64,000 nucleotides of DNA from CAWCUK01 sp963798775 (lineage in GTDB: Bacteria > Bacteroidota > Ignavibacteria > Ignavibacteriales > Ignavibacteriaceae): contig CAWCUK010000004.1 in NCBI GenBank assembly GCA_963798775.1, positions 496,001 through 560,000 on the forward strand, written 5' to 3'. The translations under genes were made by a program, and so were the position numbers. Shown here one piece after another: positions 8,250 to 17,569 of the stretch. Numbering within the stretch: position 1 is the first letter of the stretch; every line of letters begins with the position of its first letter. The notes beneath the pieces were generated by a model. That model did no database searches, had not been told where the DNA came from, and saw nothing but the letters and a program-made list of their open reading frames with translations.

Positions 8250-9755
8250 ATGAAAAATCCAGTAACTCCTTTTCTGAAAAATTCTTTTCTCTTTTTATTA
8301 ATTTCGATTTTTACCGCCGGCTGCGCTTCATCATCTAAAATTTCTGAAAATTCATTTTCGGATTTACAACAGAAAATAGATAATAGATTTAACGATTCTC
8401 TGTTCGCGCATGCTCATTGGGGAGCTTTAATAAAATCATTAAAAACCGGGAAAGTTTGGTACGAAAGAAATTCAAACAAAATGTTTATGCCCGCTTCTAA
8501 TGAAAAAATATTAAGCGGTTCCGCCGCGCTTGTTACTCTTGGTCCCGATTTTACTTTTACAACCGATCTTTGTTATAACGGCGAACTTGCTGACAGCGTC
8601 TTAAAAGGTGATTTAATTGTCTTCGGAAACGGCGATCCAACTCTTTACGAGAGATTTCAAAAAGATTCCCGCGACCTTTTTTATAGCTGGGCTGATTTAT
8701 TAAAGAGTAGGGGAGTAACTAAAATTACCGGAAATATTATCGGCGACGACAACGCTTTTGATGATGAAAACTTAGGCGGCGGCTGGTCGTTTGATGGTTT
8801 GGATGTCTGGTATTCAGCAGAAGTCGGCCCGCTTCAGTTAAACGAGGATTATGTTGATATTACTGTAATTCCTCCTTCTGATAAAAATGGTGAAGTAGAA
8901 ATTATTCCTAATCTACCGAGTAAATATTACAATATTGTGAATAATTTGACTGTCATCGACACCGGCCGCGCTCATTTTAATTTTTCACGCGCTTACGGCA
9001 CAAATACTATAGTTTTTGATGGTACAGTAAAAGCGGGAAGCGGAAAATTTGTTGTTTCTCCTTCAATTACTAATCCAACTTTGTTTTATGTAACTGTTCT
9101 TAAAGAAGCATTAGAAGAAAAGGGAATAACTGTTGGAGGAAATTCTGTTGATTGTGATGATATTCCAAATTGGAATCATAAAGCGGAAGATTTTCCTATT
9201 CTGGATGTTCATCATTCTCCCAAATTAATAGATATTTTAACCGGAATGCTCAAGAGAAGCCAAAATCTTTACGCCGAAACTATGCCGAGAATTCTTGGCT
9301 GGAATGAAACTGGTTTAGGTTCTTTCGGAAACGGCAAAAAGGTTGTTGAACGGGTTCTGCGGAATTTCGGCGTTGAACCGGGAACGTATCAGTACGTTGA
9401 TGGAAGCGGACTTTCCCGCTATGATTATGTTAGTCCTGAAGAGCTTGTTAAAATTTTAACCGGAATGTACAACAGCCAATATAAACAGCTTTGGTATAAC
9501 GCGCTTCCGGTTGCCGGAGTTGACGGAACTTTAAGAAATAGAATGAAAGGAACTAAAGCTGAAGGAAATGTTCACGCTAAAACCGGTACAATTTCTAATG
9601 TTAGAGGACTTTCCGGGTATGTGAAAACAGCCGGCGGGGAAGAACTTGTTTTTTCTTTTCTTGTAAACGGGCATTTATTATCTTCTAAAGATACTGAAGA
9701 TATTACCGATTCTGTTTTGGAATTAATTGCTGATTATCAAAACAATGAAGATTAA
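8250..9755 (+). CDS. dacB: D-Ala-D-Ala carboxypeptidase/endopeptidase, PBP4 family (S13), lipoprotein
   Basis: A 501-residue penicillin-binding protein of peptidase family S13, which trims or cleaves peptidoglycan cross-links in the periplasm. The N-terminus has a membrane-spanning signal followed by lipobox TAGC, so the mature protein is a lipoprotein. Catalytic motifs are SNEK (Ser83, Lys86), SQN in KRSQNLYAE, and KTG at 444-446 in HAKTGTISNVRG. The long insert between the SxxK and SxN motifs is typical of PBP4 and absent from simpler PBPs. The ATG has an AGGAA ribosome site. The gene stands alone; its last bases overlap the small antisense frame at 9752-9850. Confidence 0.93.
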   Translation: MKNPVTPFLKNSFLFLLISIFTAGCASSSKISENSFSDLQQKIDNRFNDSLFAHAHWGALIKSLKTGKVWYERNSNKMFMPASNEKILSGSAALVTLGPDFTFTTDLCYNGELADSVLKGDLIVFGNGDPTLYERFQKDSRDLFYSWADLLKSRGVTKITGNIIGDDNAFDDENLGGGWSFDGLDVWYSAEVGPLQLNEDYVDITVIPPSDKNGEVEIIPNLPSKYYNIVNNLTVIDTGRAHFNFSRAYGTNTIVFDGTVKAGSGKFVVSPSITNPTLFYVTVLKEALEEKGITVGGNSVDCDDIPNWNHKAEDFPILDVHHSPKLIDILTGMLKRSQNLYAETMPRILGWNETGLGSFGNGKKVVERVLRNFGVEPGTYQYVDGSGLSRYDYVSPEELVKILTGMYNSQYKQLWYNALPVAGVDGTLRNRMKGTKAEGNVHAKTGTISNVRGLSGYVKTAGGEELVFSFLVNGHLLSSKDTEDITDSVLELIADYQNNED

Positions 9756-9850
9756 CGACAGCAGTCTTTTCCTTTACTTGCTTTCTTAAATTTTTTATAA
9801 ATGAAGAAAATCATTATTGCTAAAATTACAACCCAAACTAAATAAACCAT
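9752..9850 (-). CDS. Possible 32-aa membrane protein with Cys-Cys tail (FeoB-associated type)
   Basis: On the minus strand an ATG at 9850 opens a 32-codon frame: a single hydrophobic helix (residues 3-18, VVILAIMIFFIYK), a Lys-rich stretch, and the ending GKDCCR. The layout of short N-terminal helix, basic stretch and Cys-rich end is that of the FeoB-associated Cys-rich membrane protein family, although only two Cys are present. It lies directly downstream of the metal-efflux operon on the same strand, beyond the operon's terminator, and overlaps the 3' end of dacB by four bases. Ribosome site is weak (AAGAAAAAG). Too short for certainty. Confidence 0.45.
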   Translation of the reverse strand: MVYLVWVVILAIMIFFIYKKFKKASKGKDCCR

Positions 9851-9893
9851 TTTGTTTTTCTTTTTCTTAATACATGTATTTCTTATAAAGTAA

Positions 9894-9926
9894 ACTTCAG
9901 AGGCTTTTAATTCAAGCCTCTGAAGT
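9894..9926 (-). terminator. Intrinsic terminator of the metal-efflux operon
   Basis: A perfect 13-bp inverted repeat (ACTTCAGAGGCTT / AAGCCTCTGAAGT) with a 7-base loop lies ten bases beyond the stop codon of the YHS gene. On the minus strand it is followed by TTTACTTT. Its position at the 3' end of the minus-strand operon makes it the likely operon terminator. Confidence 0.8.
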
Positions 9927-9935
9927 TATAATCAC

Positions 9936-10304
9936 TTACTTTCCTAAAAACTCTTGTCCGTCTTCACTTAAATTTTTAGAATATTTCTCCGGGTTATTAC
10001 TGAATTTCTTATCGCATCCCTTGCAGCAGAAACCGTAATTCTTTCCGTTATACTTAACTGTTGCTACTTCAGTATCCACTTCTTCGCCTCTTACCGGACA
10101 ATATTTATTAAACGGTTTTGTATCGGAAGTTTTCATTTTTGCGTCACTAGCTTTTGAACAGCAGTTATCCATTTTCATATCACATTCTGTTTTTACATCT
10201 TTTTTTATTATTTCTTTCTTGCTCTGCGCGAATGATGAAGAGAACATAAATATGAATAATAATACGGCTGTTATCCCGGCAATCTTAAATGAAGATTTTT
10301 TCAT
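9936..10304 (-). CDS. Secreted YHS-domain metal-binding protein
   Basis: A 122-residue protein with an N-terminal signal peptide (~1-26, ending SSSFAQ). A short Cys/Met-rich stretch follows (CDMKMDNCCSKASDAKMK, residues ~41-58), then a YHS domain (NKYCPVRGEEVDTEV; YGFCCKGCDKKF). YHS domains bind soft metals through paired Cys residues. As the last gene of the copper/silver-type efflux operon, it is probably a periplasmic metal-binding accessory to CusABC. The ATG is preceded by AAAAGGA. Function beyond metal binding is inferred from motif and location. Confidence 0.88.
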   Translation of the reverse strand: MKKSSFKIAGITAVLLFIFMFSSSFAQSKKEIIKKDVKTECDMKMDNCCSKASDAKMKTSDTKPFNKYCPVRGEEVDTEVATVKYNGKNYGFCCKGCDKKFSNNPEKYSKNLSEDGQEFLGK

Positions 10305-10328
10305 TGTTTTTCCTTTTTAGTGATTTTG

Positions 10329-10670
10329 TTACATGTTTGAGTTATTGTAATTAGCTTGTGCTTTTTCTACTGAAACTTGCTCTAAATCCATCCCGCATTC
10401 CGGGCAGCTTCCGGCTTCATCCGATATTACTTCATAGTCCATCTGGCATTGGTAAACGTTTCCGTCATTATTCGAATCAATATTCGCCACATCAACATTT
10501 CCGCGCCGAATTATTGATGAATCAACCGCTGCTTCTGTTTTTTGATGATTCATATTCATATTGTTATTCATTGTGCCTTCTGTTTTCTGCTCGTTATTTC
10601 CGCATCCGGCGGCAATAAATAATAATCCGGCTGCGATTAAAGTTTTTGAAAATAAAAGTGTCCGTTTCAT
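10329..10670 (-). CDS. Lipoprotein with heavy-metal-binding domain
   Basis: A 113-residue lipoprotein: signal peptide with lipobox IAAGC (Cys at ~23), a Met/Asn-rich stretch (NNNMNMNHQKTE), then a heavy-metal-binding domain (YQCQMDYEVISDEAGSCPEC then GMDL). Just before the domain is an EF-hand-like acidic segment, IDSNNDGNVYQ. This whole C-terminal module is nearly repeated at the C-terminus of CusB in the same operon. Likely role: a periplasmic, membrane-anchored carrier or buffer handing copper or a similar metal to the efflux pump. The pattern of C--C and Met residues supports Cu(I)/Ag(I). Confidence 0.88.
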   Translation of the reverse strand: MKRTLLFSKTLIAAGLLFIAAGCGNNEQKTEGTMNNNMNMNHQKTEAAVDSSIIRRGNVDVANIDSNNDGNVYQCQMDYEVISDEAGSCPECGMDLEQVSVEKAQANYNNSNM

Positions 10671-10689
10671 TTTTTCTCCTTTGATTAAA

Positions 10690-13600
10690 TTAAAAGTTCT
10701 GAGCTTGCGGAAGCTCTTTTGAGTTTATTATTCTGTTTACTTCACGTTTTTTTATCGCGTAATAAATTGCCGGGTAAACCGTCAATTCCATTATCATACT
10801 TGTTATTATTCCGCCTACCATCGGGGCCGCTATTCTTTTCATTACATCCGAACCCGTACCTAGGCCGATTATTATCGGGAATAAGCCGAGCAGCGTGGTC
10901 ATTACTGTCATCATTTTGGGACGAATTCTTTTTACCGCGCCTTCAAATATAGCGTCTTTTAAATTGCCGATATTATTGAATAATCCTTCTCTTTTGAATC
11001 GCTCATAAGCAATATCAAGGTAAAGAAGCATTACTACTCCGGTTTCGGCGTCCACTCCCAATAAGGCAATTATTCCAACCCAAACGGCTACGCTTAAATT
11101 AAATCCGGCAAGATATAAAAACCAAACCGCGCCGACGAGAGAAAATGGAAGCGCGAGCAGTACTATGCCCGTCTTTACCATTGAGCGCGTATTTAAATAA
11201 AGCAGTATAATTACAATTAATAAAGTTAAAGGAATTACCAGCATTAAATGACTGCTTGCTCTTTCCATGTACTCATATTGTCCGCTCCATTTCAAAGAAT
11301 ATCCCGGCGGAAGTTTTACTTTTTCGGAAACTGTTTGTTTGGCTTTTTCTACATAAGTTCCAACGTCAGTATTTTCAAGATCGACATATACCCAGGTATT
11401 AGGGCGGGCGTTTTCTGATTTTATCATCGGCGGCCCCTTCTTTACTACTATGTCGCCAAGTTCATTTAAAGGAACATTACCGCCGTTTGAAATAGGAACA
11501 AGTACTCTTTTTAAAGCTTCCAGGTTTTCCCTGTAATCCCGCTGATATCTTAAATTTACCGGGTATCTTTCCAGTCCTTCTACCGTTTTTGTAATATTCA
11601 TTCCGCCAACTGCCGACATAAAAACATCCTGAACATCTCCAACTGTTAATCCATACCGGGCTATCGCGGTTCTGTCAATATCAAAATCAACATAATTTCC
11701 TCCGACAGATCTTTCCGCGTAAGCGCTGCGTGTTCCCGGAACTGTTTTTACCGCTTCTTCTACTTCTTTTCCTAATTCCTGTAATTTATTTAAATCCGAG
11801 CCGGCTATTTTTATTCCTACCGGAGTTTTTATTCCGGTCGAGAGCATATCAATCCGGGTTTTTATAGGCATCGTCCAGGCGTTTGTTAACCCGGGAATCT
11901 GAATCGCGTTATTCATCTGATCAACCAACTTTTCGGTAGTCATTCCTTCCGGCCACTCATCTTTCGGTTTTAATCTTATTGTTGTTTCAATCATTGAAAG
12001 AGGCGCTGGATCGGTAGCTGTTTCGGCCCTTCCTATTTTACCGAAAACACTTTCTACTTCCGGAAATGACTTAATTATTTTATCAGTCTGCTGAAGAATT
12101 TCTCTCGCTTTGGTAATTGATATGCCGGGTAATGTTGTAGGCATATAAAGCAAATCGCCTTCATTTAAAGGAGGCATAAATTCTGAACCCAAACGGTTGA
12201 AAGGAATTATTGTAACTAATATTATTACCAATGCCGCTCCCATTACCCACCATCTTCTGTTCATTACAAAACCGACTACCGGCTGATAAAGTCTTACAAG
12301 AAATTTTGTTACAGGGTTGTTTTCTTCTTTTTTCATTTTTCCGCGCACAAAATATCCTAAAAGCACCGGAACAATTGTAACCGCCAAAATAGCCGCCGCA
12401 GCCATCGAATATGTTTTTGTAAACGCCAACGGCTTAAACATTCTTCCTTCCTGCTGTTCTAACGTAAATACCGGAAGGAAGGATATGGTTATTACTAATA
12501 GTGAATAAAATATTGAAGGTCCCACTTCCTTTGCCGAATCAAGAATAATTTGCCAGTGCGCCCGCCTTTCTGCAATAGGCTTGTCCTGCTCACCCGCAAG
12601 ATGAGTGTGAGCGTTTTCCACCAGCACAATAGACGCGTCCACCATCGCGCCGATCGCTATCGCGATTCCTCCTAAAGACATAATATTGGCATTAATACCC
12701 TGCAATTTCATAACTAGAAAAGCCGCTAAAACCGCGGTTGGAAGTGTAAATATCGCCACAAGTGAACTGCGGATATGTAGAAGAAAAAGTATTATTACTA
12801 ATGCTACTATTATTGTTTCTTCGGTAAGTTTTCCCTTTAGATTTTCAATCGCGCTCTCAATCAAAGTTGAACGGTCGTATGCGGTTTTTATTTCTACTTC
12901 CGGAATTGATTTCTCAAGTTCCGCGAGCCTGGCTTTTACTCGATTTATTACAGCGAGCGCGTTTTCTCCGTATCGAATTATTATTATGCCGCCGACTGTT
13001 TCTCCCTCTCCGTTCCAATCCGCTAAACCGCGCCGCAGTTCCGGCCCTATAGTAACATTGGCAATATCAGTTAAATAAATCGGTGTTCCGGTTTTGGGTG
13101 AATTTCCTATAACTACATCTTTTAAATCGTTGAGATTTTTAATATATCCAAGCCCCCGCACCATATATTCCATTTCACCCATTTCCAAAAGCCTGCCGCC
13201 TACATCATTATTGCTTCTCTGTATTGCCGTTTTTACTTTTTGAAGCGGTATGCCGTAATACGCGAGTTTGTTCGGATCAACATTTACCTGGTATTGTTTT
13301 ACAAATCCGCCAACGCTCGCTACTTCCGAAACTCCCGGAATGGAAGTCAATTCGTATTTCAAAAAATAATCTTGAATTGACCTTAATTCCTGCAAATTTT
13401 TGGTCTTTGATTGAAGCGAATATTGATAAACCCAGCCTAAACCGGTTGCGTCCGGGCCTAACTGCGGATTAACGCCTTCCGGCAGGACTCCCCGCATTCC
13501 ATTTAAATATTCCAGTACACGGCTTCGCGCCCAGTAAATATCTGTTCCGTCTTCAAAAATTATGTAAACCATTGAAACACCGAACATTGAATATCCTCGT

Positions 13601-13875
13601 ACATCCTTTGCGTACGGAACGGAAAGCATTTTTGTAGTTAACGGATATGTTACCTGGTCTTCAACTATCTGCGGGCCTTGTCCCGCATAATCGGTAACTA
13701 TAATTACTTGTACATCGCTTAAGTCGGGAATGGCGTCTACAGGCGTATTCAGCATTGCCCAAACACCGCCGAGTATAAGCGCGCAGGTAAGTATTATTAC
13801 CATAATTTTATTATTAATTGACCATTCAATTAATTTTGAAACTAAACCTTCTTTTTTTGATGAATCTTGTATCAT
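10690..13875 (-). CDS. cusA: Heavy-metal efflux RND pump, CusA/CzcA family
   Basis: A 1061-residue inner-membrane RND transporter of the heavy-metal (HME) subfamily, the proton-driven pump of a three-part CusCBA-type complex. The expected repeat of large periplasmic loops after TM1 and TM7 is present. Family signatures include NTPVDAIPDLSDVQVI near the N-terminus, the proton-relay segment GAMVDASIVLVENAH in TM4, and GVDAETGVVMLLYLD near the C-terminus. Numerous Met residues and the Cu-type neighbours (heavy-metal-binding domains, YHS, HYC_CC_PP-like) favour Cu(I)/Ag(I) over Zn/Co/Cd, but I cannot align the Met triad precisely. The start ATG 13875 has GGAGAT upstream. Length is normal. Confidence 0.93.
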   Translation of the reverse strand: MIQDSSKKEGLVSKLIEWSINNKIMVIILTCALILGGVWAMLNTPVDAIPDLSDVQVIIVTDYAGQGPQIVEDQVTYPLTTKMLSVPYAKDVRGYSMFGVSMVYIIFEDGTDIYWARSRVLEYLNGMRGVLPEGVNPQLGPDATGLGWVYQYSLQSKTKNLQELRSIQDYFLKYELTSIPGVSEVASVGGFVKQYQVNVDPNKLAYYGIPLQKVKTAIQRSNNDVGGRLLEMGEMEYMVRGLGYIKNLNDLKDVVIGNSPKTGTPIYLTDIANVTIGPELRRGLADWNGEGETVGGIIIIRYGENALAVINRVKARLAELEKSIPEVEIKTAYDRSTLIESAIENLKGKLTEETIIVALVIILFLLHIRSSLVAIFTLPTAVLAAFLVMKLQGINANIMSLGGIAIAIGAMVDASIVLVENAHTHLAGEQDKPIAERRAHWQIILDSAKEVGPSIFYSLLVITISFLPVFTLEQQEGRMFKPLAFTKTYSMAAAAILAVTIVPVLLGYFVRGKMKKEENNPVTKFLVRLYQPVVGFVMNRRWWVMGAALVIILVTIIPFNRLGSEFMPPLNEGDLLYMPTTLPGISITKAREILQQTDKIIKSFPEVESVFGKIGRAETATDPAPLSMIETTIRLKPKDEWPEGMTTEKLVDQMNNAIQIPGLTNAWTMPIKTRIDMLSTGIKTPVGIKIAGSDLNKLQELGKEVEEAVKTVPGTRSAYAERSVGGNYVDFDIDRTAIARYGLTVGDVQDVFMSAVGGMNITKTVEGLERYPVNLRYQRDYRENLEALKRVLVPISNGGNVPLNELGDIVVKKGPPMIKSENARPNTWVYVDLENTDVGTYVEKAKQTVSEKVKLPPGYSLKWSGQYEYMERASSHLMLVIPLTLLIVIILLYLNTRSMVKTGIVLLALPFSLVGAVWFLYLAGFNLSVAVWVGIIALLGVDAETGVVMLLYLDIAYERFKREGLFNNIGNLKDAIFEGAVKRIRPKMMTVMTTLLGLFPIIIGLGTGSDVMKRIAAPMVGGIITSMIMELTVYPAIYYAIKKREVNRIINSKELPQAQNF

Positions 13876-13905
13876 TTTTTTTATCTCCGGAGTTAAAGGT
13901 GAATA

Positions 13906-15573
13906 TTATAACACAACCGAAAAGCCGTGATTAAGTAAATTATTTTTAGCTTCTTCAAGTGTTAATTCCTTTAACTTCATATTGCATAAAACGCATCTGC
14001 CCGGCTCATCCGATATTACGTTCCAATCCATCATATCTTGATAAACTTTTCCGTCATTGTTTTTATCAATTTTTTTCAGATTTATTTTCCCGTGCCGAAC
14101 CATCGAAGAATCTGTTTGCTGATGATTCGCCGAATCATTCATTTCCATTTCTCCGTTATTCACTTTTGGCATTACGTCTTTGCCTTCTTTATTAGGCATT
14201 GGGGCCGGATCACTTGTACTTCCGGCAAACTGATTTAATGCCGCCTTTAAATTACTTTCTGAATCAATTAAGAATTGAGCCGAAGTTACTATTTTATTCC
14301 CCTCGCTTATTCCATTTAAAACCTGGTAATAACCTTCGGAGTAACTTCCTAATTCAACCTGCTGTGGTTTAAATTTACCTCCTCCGAGAGCGATAATTAT
14401 TACATCTTTATTTCCGCTTCTTATTACCGCGTTTTCCGGTACTACAGGAAAGCTTCCTAAATCTTTTCCCTCGATTAAAACATTCGCGTACATTTCCGGT
14501 TTTAATTCTCCTGAAGAATTATTAACATCTATTCTAACTTTTACTGTTCTGCTTTTCGCGTCGAGTGTGGGATATATAAATGAAACTTTTCCCGGATAAG
14601 TTTTTCCCGGCAAATAATTAAATTTTATTTCCGTTTTCGCGCCTAACTGAATTTTTCCTAATTCATTTTCATATATATCCGCGGTCAGCCATAGTTTTGA
14701 TAAATCCGCTATCTGAAGTAGGGGAGAGCCGGCTGTAACTTTTTGTCCCTCTATTACATTTTTCTGTAATACAGTCCCCGAGTTCTGCGCGTAAAGTGTG
14801 ACGTTGGTTCTTACATCTTTTGTTTTTTCAAGACGCTCAATTTCTCTATCGGAAACTTGTAATAGCTGAAGTTTCTTTACAGCGTTTTTTACCAGCTCAT
14901 TTCCGCTCTTATTTACGTCAGAAAAATTTGAATTGTTTACGGATTCTTGGTAGGAAAGCGCGGTAAGTAATTCCTGCTGCGCGGCTACAAGTTCGGGAGA
15001 ATATATTTCCATCAGTTTATCTCCTTTACGAACTTTCTTCCCGGTGTAATCAACATATAATTTTTCTACCCAGCCGTTTACGCGTGTTGTTACTATCGAT
15101 TCTTTTGTCTCATCCGTAGTTAACGCGCCGTTCGTGGTTATTCTTGAATTCAAATCTTTCTTTTCTACGGTTACTGTTTTTATGTTCATATTCTGTACTA
15201 CCGCGGGATCTATTTTTACTATGCCTTCGCTTCCGGCTTCTGCTTCGTATACCGGGACTAAATCCATTCCCATTTTTGATTTTCCCGGATGATCATAAAT
15301 TTCATTGGGATCCATCGGAGCGCGCCAGTATATTATTTTCTTTTCTCCAGTATTTGCGGTTTTATTTTTTATCGGTACCAGCTTCATTCCGCAAATAGGA
15401 CAGTCGCCCGGTTCTTCCGAAATTATATCAGGATGCATTCCGCAAGTGTACAATTGTTTCTGCGCGGTTTCGGTACCGCTGCCGTTTGATTTAAAATCTA
15501 TAAAACCGTAAATAGCCGCGCCCAATAACGCTATGGCTAATATGCTTAATATTATTATTGTTTTCTTTTTCAC
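13906..15573 (-). CDS. cusB: Efflux periplasmic adaptor CusB with N- and C-terminal metal-binding domains
   Basis: A 555-residue membrane-fusion protein linking CusA to the outer-membrane channel. It has an N-terminal anchor (~4-25), a classical heavy-metal-binding domain at ~42-68 (YTCGMHPDIISEEPGDCPIC), a second related unit lacking Cys at ~80-111 (YWRAPMDPNEIYDHPG, GMDLVPVYE), and the adaptor core (barrel-sandwich and beta-barrel; YAQNSGTVLQKNVIEGQKV). Unusually, the last ~65 residues carry a third unit with an EF-hand-like stretch (IDKNNDGKVYQ) and VISDEPGRCVLCNMKL, matching the separate lipoprotein at 10329-10670. The start is GTG 15573, with the ribosome site GGAG lying inside the end of the upstream channel gene, which implies coupling. 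Confidence 0.93.
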   Translation of the reverse strand: MKKKTIIILSILAIALLGAAIYGFIDFKSNGSGTETAQKQLYTCGMHPDIISEEPGDCPICGMKLVPIKNKTANTGEKKIIYWRAPMDPNEIYDHPGKSKMGMDLVPVYEAEAGSEGIVKIDPAVVQNMNIKTVTVEKKDLNSRITTNGALTTDETKESIVTTRVNGWVEKLYVDYTGKKVRKGDKLMEIYSPELVAAQQELLTALSYQESVNNSNFSDVNKSGNELVKNAVKKLQLLQVSDREIERLEKTKDVRTNVTLYAQNSGTVLQKNVIEGQKVTAGSPLLQIADLSKLWLTADIYENELGKIQLGAKTEIKFNYLPGKTYPGKVSFIYPTLDAKSRTVKVRIDVNNSSGELKPEMYANVLIEGKDLGSFPVVPENAVIRSGNKDVIIIALGGGKFKPQQVELGSYSEGYYQVLNGISEGNKIVTSAQFLIDSESNLKAALNQFAGSTSDPAPMPNKEGKDVMPKVNNGEMEMNDSANHQQTDSSMVRHGKINLKKIDKNNDGKVYQDMMDWNVISDEPGRCVLCNMKLKELTLEEAKNNLLNHGFSVVL

Positions 15574-15575
15574 TT

Positions 15576-16854
15576 TTACTCTCCTAAACTTTTATTCTTA
15601 AATCGATAGCCGGTTAAGAATTCTATATTTACTATTTCATTTATATAATCTGTTTTTAATCTGTACAAATTGGTTTCAATTTGAAAAACTTTATTCTGCG
15701 CGTCTATAACATTTATAAAATCTATTTGTCCCACTTGATAACTGCTTAAAGCTGATGACAAAGTCTGCTCCGCCTGTGGATAAAGGCCCTGTTCAATTAA
15801 TTTTATTCTTTCTTCAAGTGAATTTAATTTTGATATGGATGTGCCGAAATTTTCGTTAAGAACCTGCATTGCCAAATCATACTGCCGGTTGTATAGTTCC
15901 TGCATCGATTCCGCTTCTTCAACTTTTGCGGTAACTTTTCCGCCGTAATTAAGTGGGAGCGATATTCCTACCATTACGGAAAAGAAATCATTTAAAGGGG
16001 TATTCGTTTTTTCAATTCGATCTCTTTGAGAATATTGAACGCTAACGTTGAAGTTCGGCAGGTAATCATATTCGGCTAATGATTTTTGAAGCGCGGCTTT
16101 TGCTTCAGCTTCACTTATTCCTTTTAAATATGCCCGGTGTTGTTTCGCGATTGAATCGAGTTCCGCAACCGTAAAATGATAGTATTGTACGCTGTCTAAT
16201 TTTCCAGTGTAAATATTTGTTTCTGTATCTCTAAGAAGTAAAGAGTTTAAAGTTGAAATAATTGAATTCTCTTTACTCTTTAAGTCTTCCAGTTTATCAT
16301 TTAGATTGGTTATTTCTAACTCTACTTTTAGAATATTCTGCTGACTCGCGGTTGAAACTTCATATTTTCTTCTTACGTTTTCAGCTATATCATTTAACAG
16401 CTTTTTACTTTTTCCCGTAACCTCTATAGCTTTTCGTATAAATCTTAATTCATTATAAGCTTGCGTTACTTTTTTAATTAATTCGTTTTCAGCGTCATCT
16501 AATTCTTGATTAACTATTTCCGCGTCTTTTTCCGCTACATTGCTAACCGCGTTTAATTTTCCCGGAAAAGGAAAAGCCTGGCTTAACCCTACTATTTTTC
16601 CTGTCATCGGTTCTTGAGTAAAGGAAAATGAATTAGTCGGAAGATTAGCTAATCCCAATGTTAAAGTGGGATCGGGCAGATTTGAGTTTTGATCAACTCT
16701 TACTCTCCGCCGCCGAATATTTCGCGTTTAACATTTTTAATTTTGGACTGACTTTCACAGCTTCCGTTATTAAGGAATCTAAACCGGAATTTTGAGCTAG
16801 AACCGGAATTCCCGCAAATAGAATTATTATTAGAATTTTTTTGAATAAGTACAT
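15576..16854 (-). CDS. TolC-type outer-membrane efflux channel, one frame break near 16695
   Basis: Outer-membrane efflux protein (OEP/TolC family), the outer channel of the CusCBA pump. The N-terminal frame starts at ATG 16854 (after GAGG): a signal peptide ending VLAQ, then DSLITEAVKVSPKLKMLNAK. It hits a TGA just after KYSAAESKS; the other frame begins RVDQNSNLPDPTLTLGLANL and runs to 15576. Removing one A near 16695 joins them into a ~425-residue protein of normal length. Two OEP repeats with long coiled-coil helices are visible (e.g. LIKKVTQAYNELRFI; LNSLEERIKLIEQGLYPQAE). It ends two bases before cusB. The break is most likely an assembly indel, since the rest of the operon is intact. 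Confidence 0.88.
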
Positions 16855-16957
16855 GTAAAATCCTCACCAAATAAAATTTCAATAAAGAAATTGTTATGAT
16901 TAGAAATGCGGAATAGATGTAAGAATCCCGCGTCAATAAATTATTGATGAGGTTTTT

Positions 16958-17383
16958 TCAAATAAGGAAGATAGAATTGGAAAGGTAAAGGGGAATCTCT
17001 TTTTCTCCGGGGGGAGGAGAAGTAAAATAATTTTTATTATAATTGGTATTTAAAGTAATCGATTCATTAACGGTAAAATATAGTAGAATATCAGCTTTCT
17101 GAATATTATTCAGCTCTGTTTTTACAGAGATAAATTTATCCGAAATTGATTTATCAACTACTTGAGTTTCACAGCAGCTTGATAAACTTTTATGAATTGT
17201 CGTCTTTGAAGATAATATATCAACTACACAATTATCCATACGGTCCTGATGCATTGTGCAAGTACCGGTTTTCATTTCCTTGGCCATATTGCATAAATGT
17301 ATGGTTATCGGCAGACTTGTGGTTGACACAAAGAAAGTGAAAAGTAAAGTTAATATGGATATTTTCTTAAACATTAGTTTCAA
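16958..17383 (-). CDS. HYC_CC_PP-type small secreted protein, first gene of efflux operon
   Basis: A 141-residue protein with a signal peptide or anchor (~6-25) and spaced features of the Bacteroidota HYC_CC_PP family. It has IHLCNMAKEM (HLC instead of HYC), two single Cys in TGTCTMHQDRMDNC, a paired SCCETQVVDK, and a C-terminal SPPPGEKEIPLYL. Members of this family are often found beside copper or zinc efflux genes; the function is unknown but metal binding or sensing in the envelope is plausible. It lies ~100 bp upstream of the TolC-like gene on the same strand and probably opens the operon. Family call rests on motif order, not a search. Confidence 0.72.
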   Translation of the reverse strand: MKLMFKKISILTLLFTFFVSTTSLPITIHLCNMAKEMKTGTCTMHQDRMDNCVVDILSSKTTIHKSLSSCCETQVVDKSISDKFISVKTELNNIQKADILLYFTVNESITLNTNYNKNYFTSPPPGEKEIPLYLSNSIFLI

Positions 17384-17569
17384 ATATAAATTTTACTCTT
17401 CTTATTATCAACATAAATGCCAATTCATTAACACTGTTATTTGCGCATAAAAGAATATTCACTTCCCGCAATTAAGAAAGTTTATTATTATTCAGTTCTA
17501 ATAATTGAGAAAAACCATTTTTAATTTGCGTCTACGAATTTGATCCTTATATGTAATTGTTGTTCAGTT

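Noticed and set aside
12686..13078. 130-codon plus-strand frame within cusA
   Set aside because: Complete overlap with a conserved pump gene and no recognisable features.
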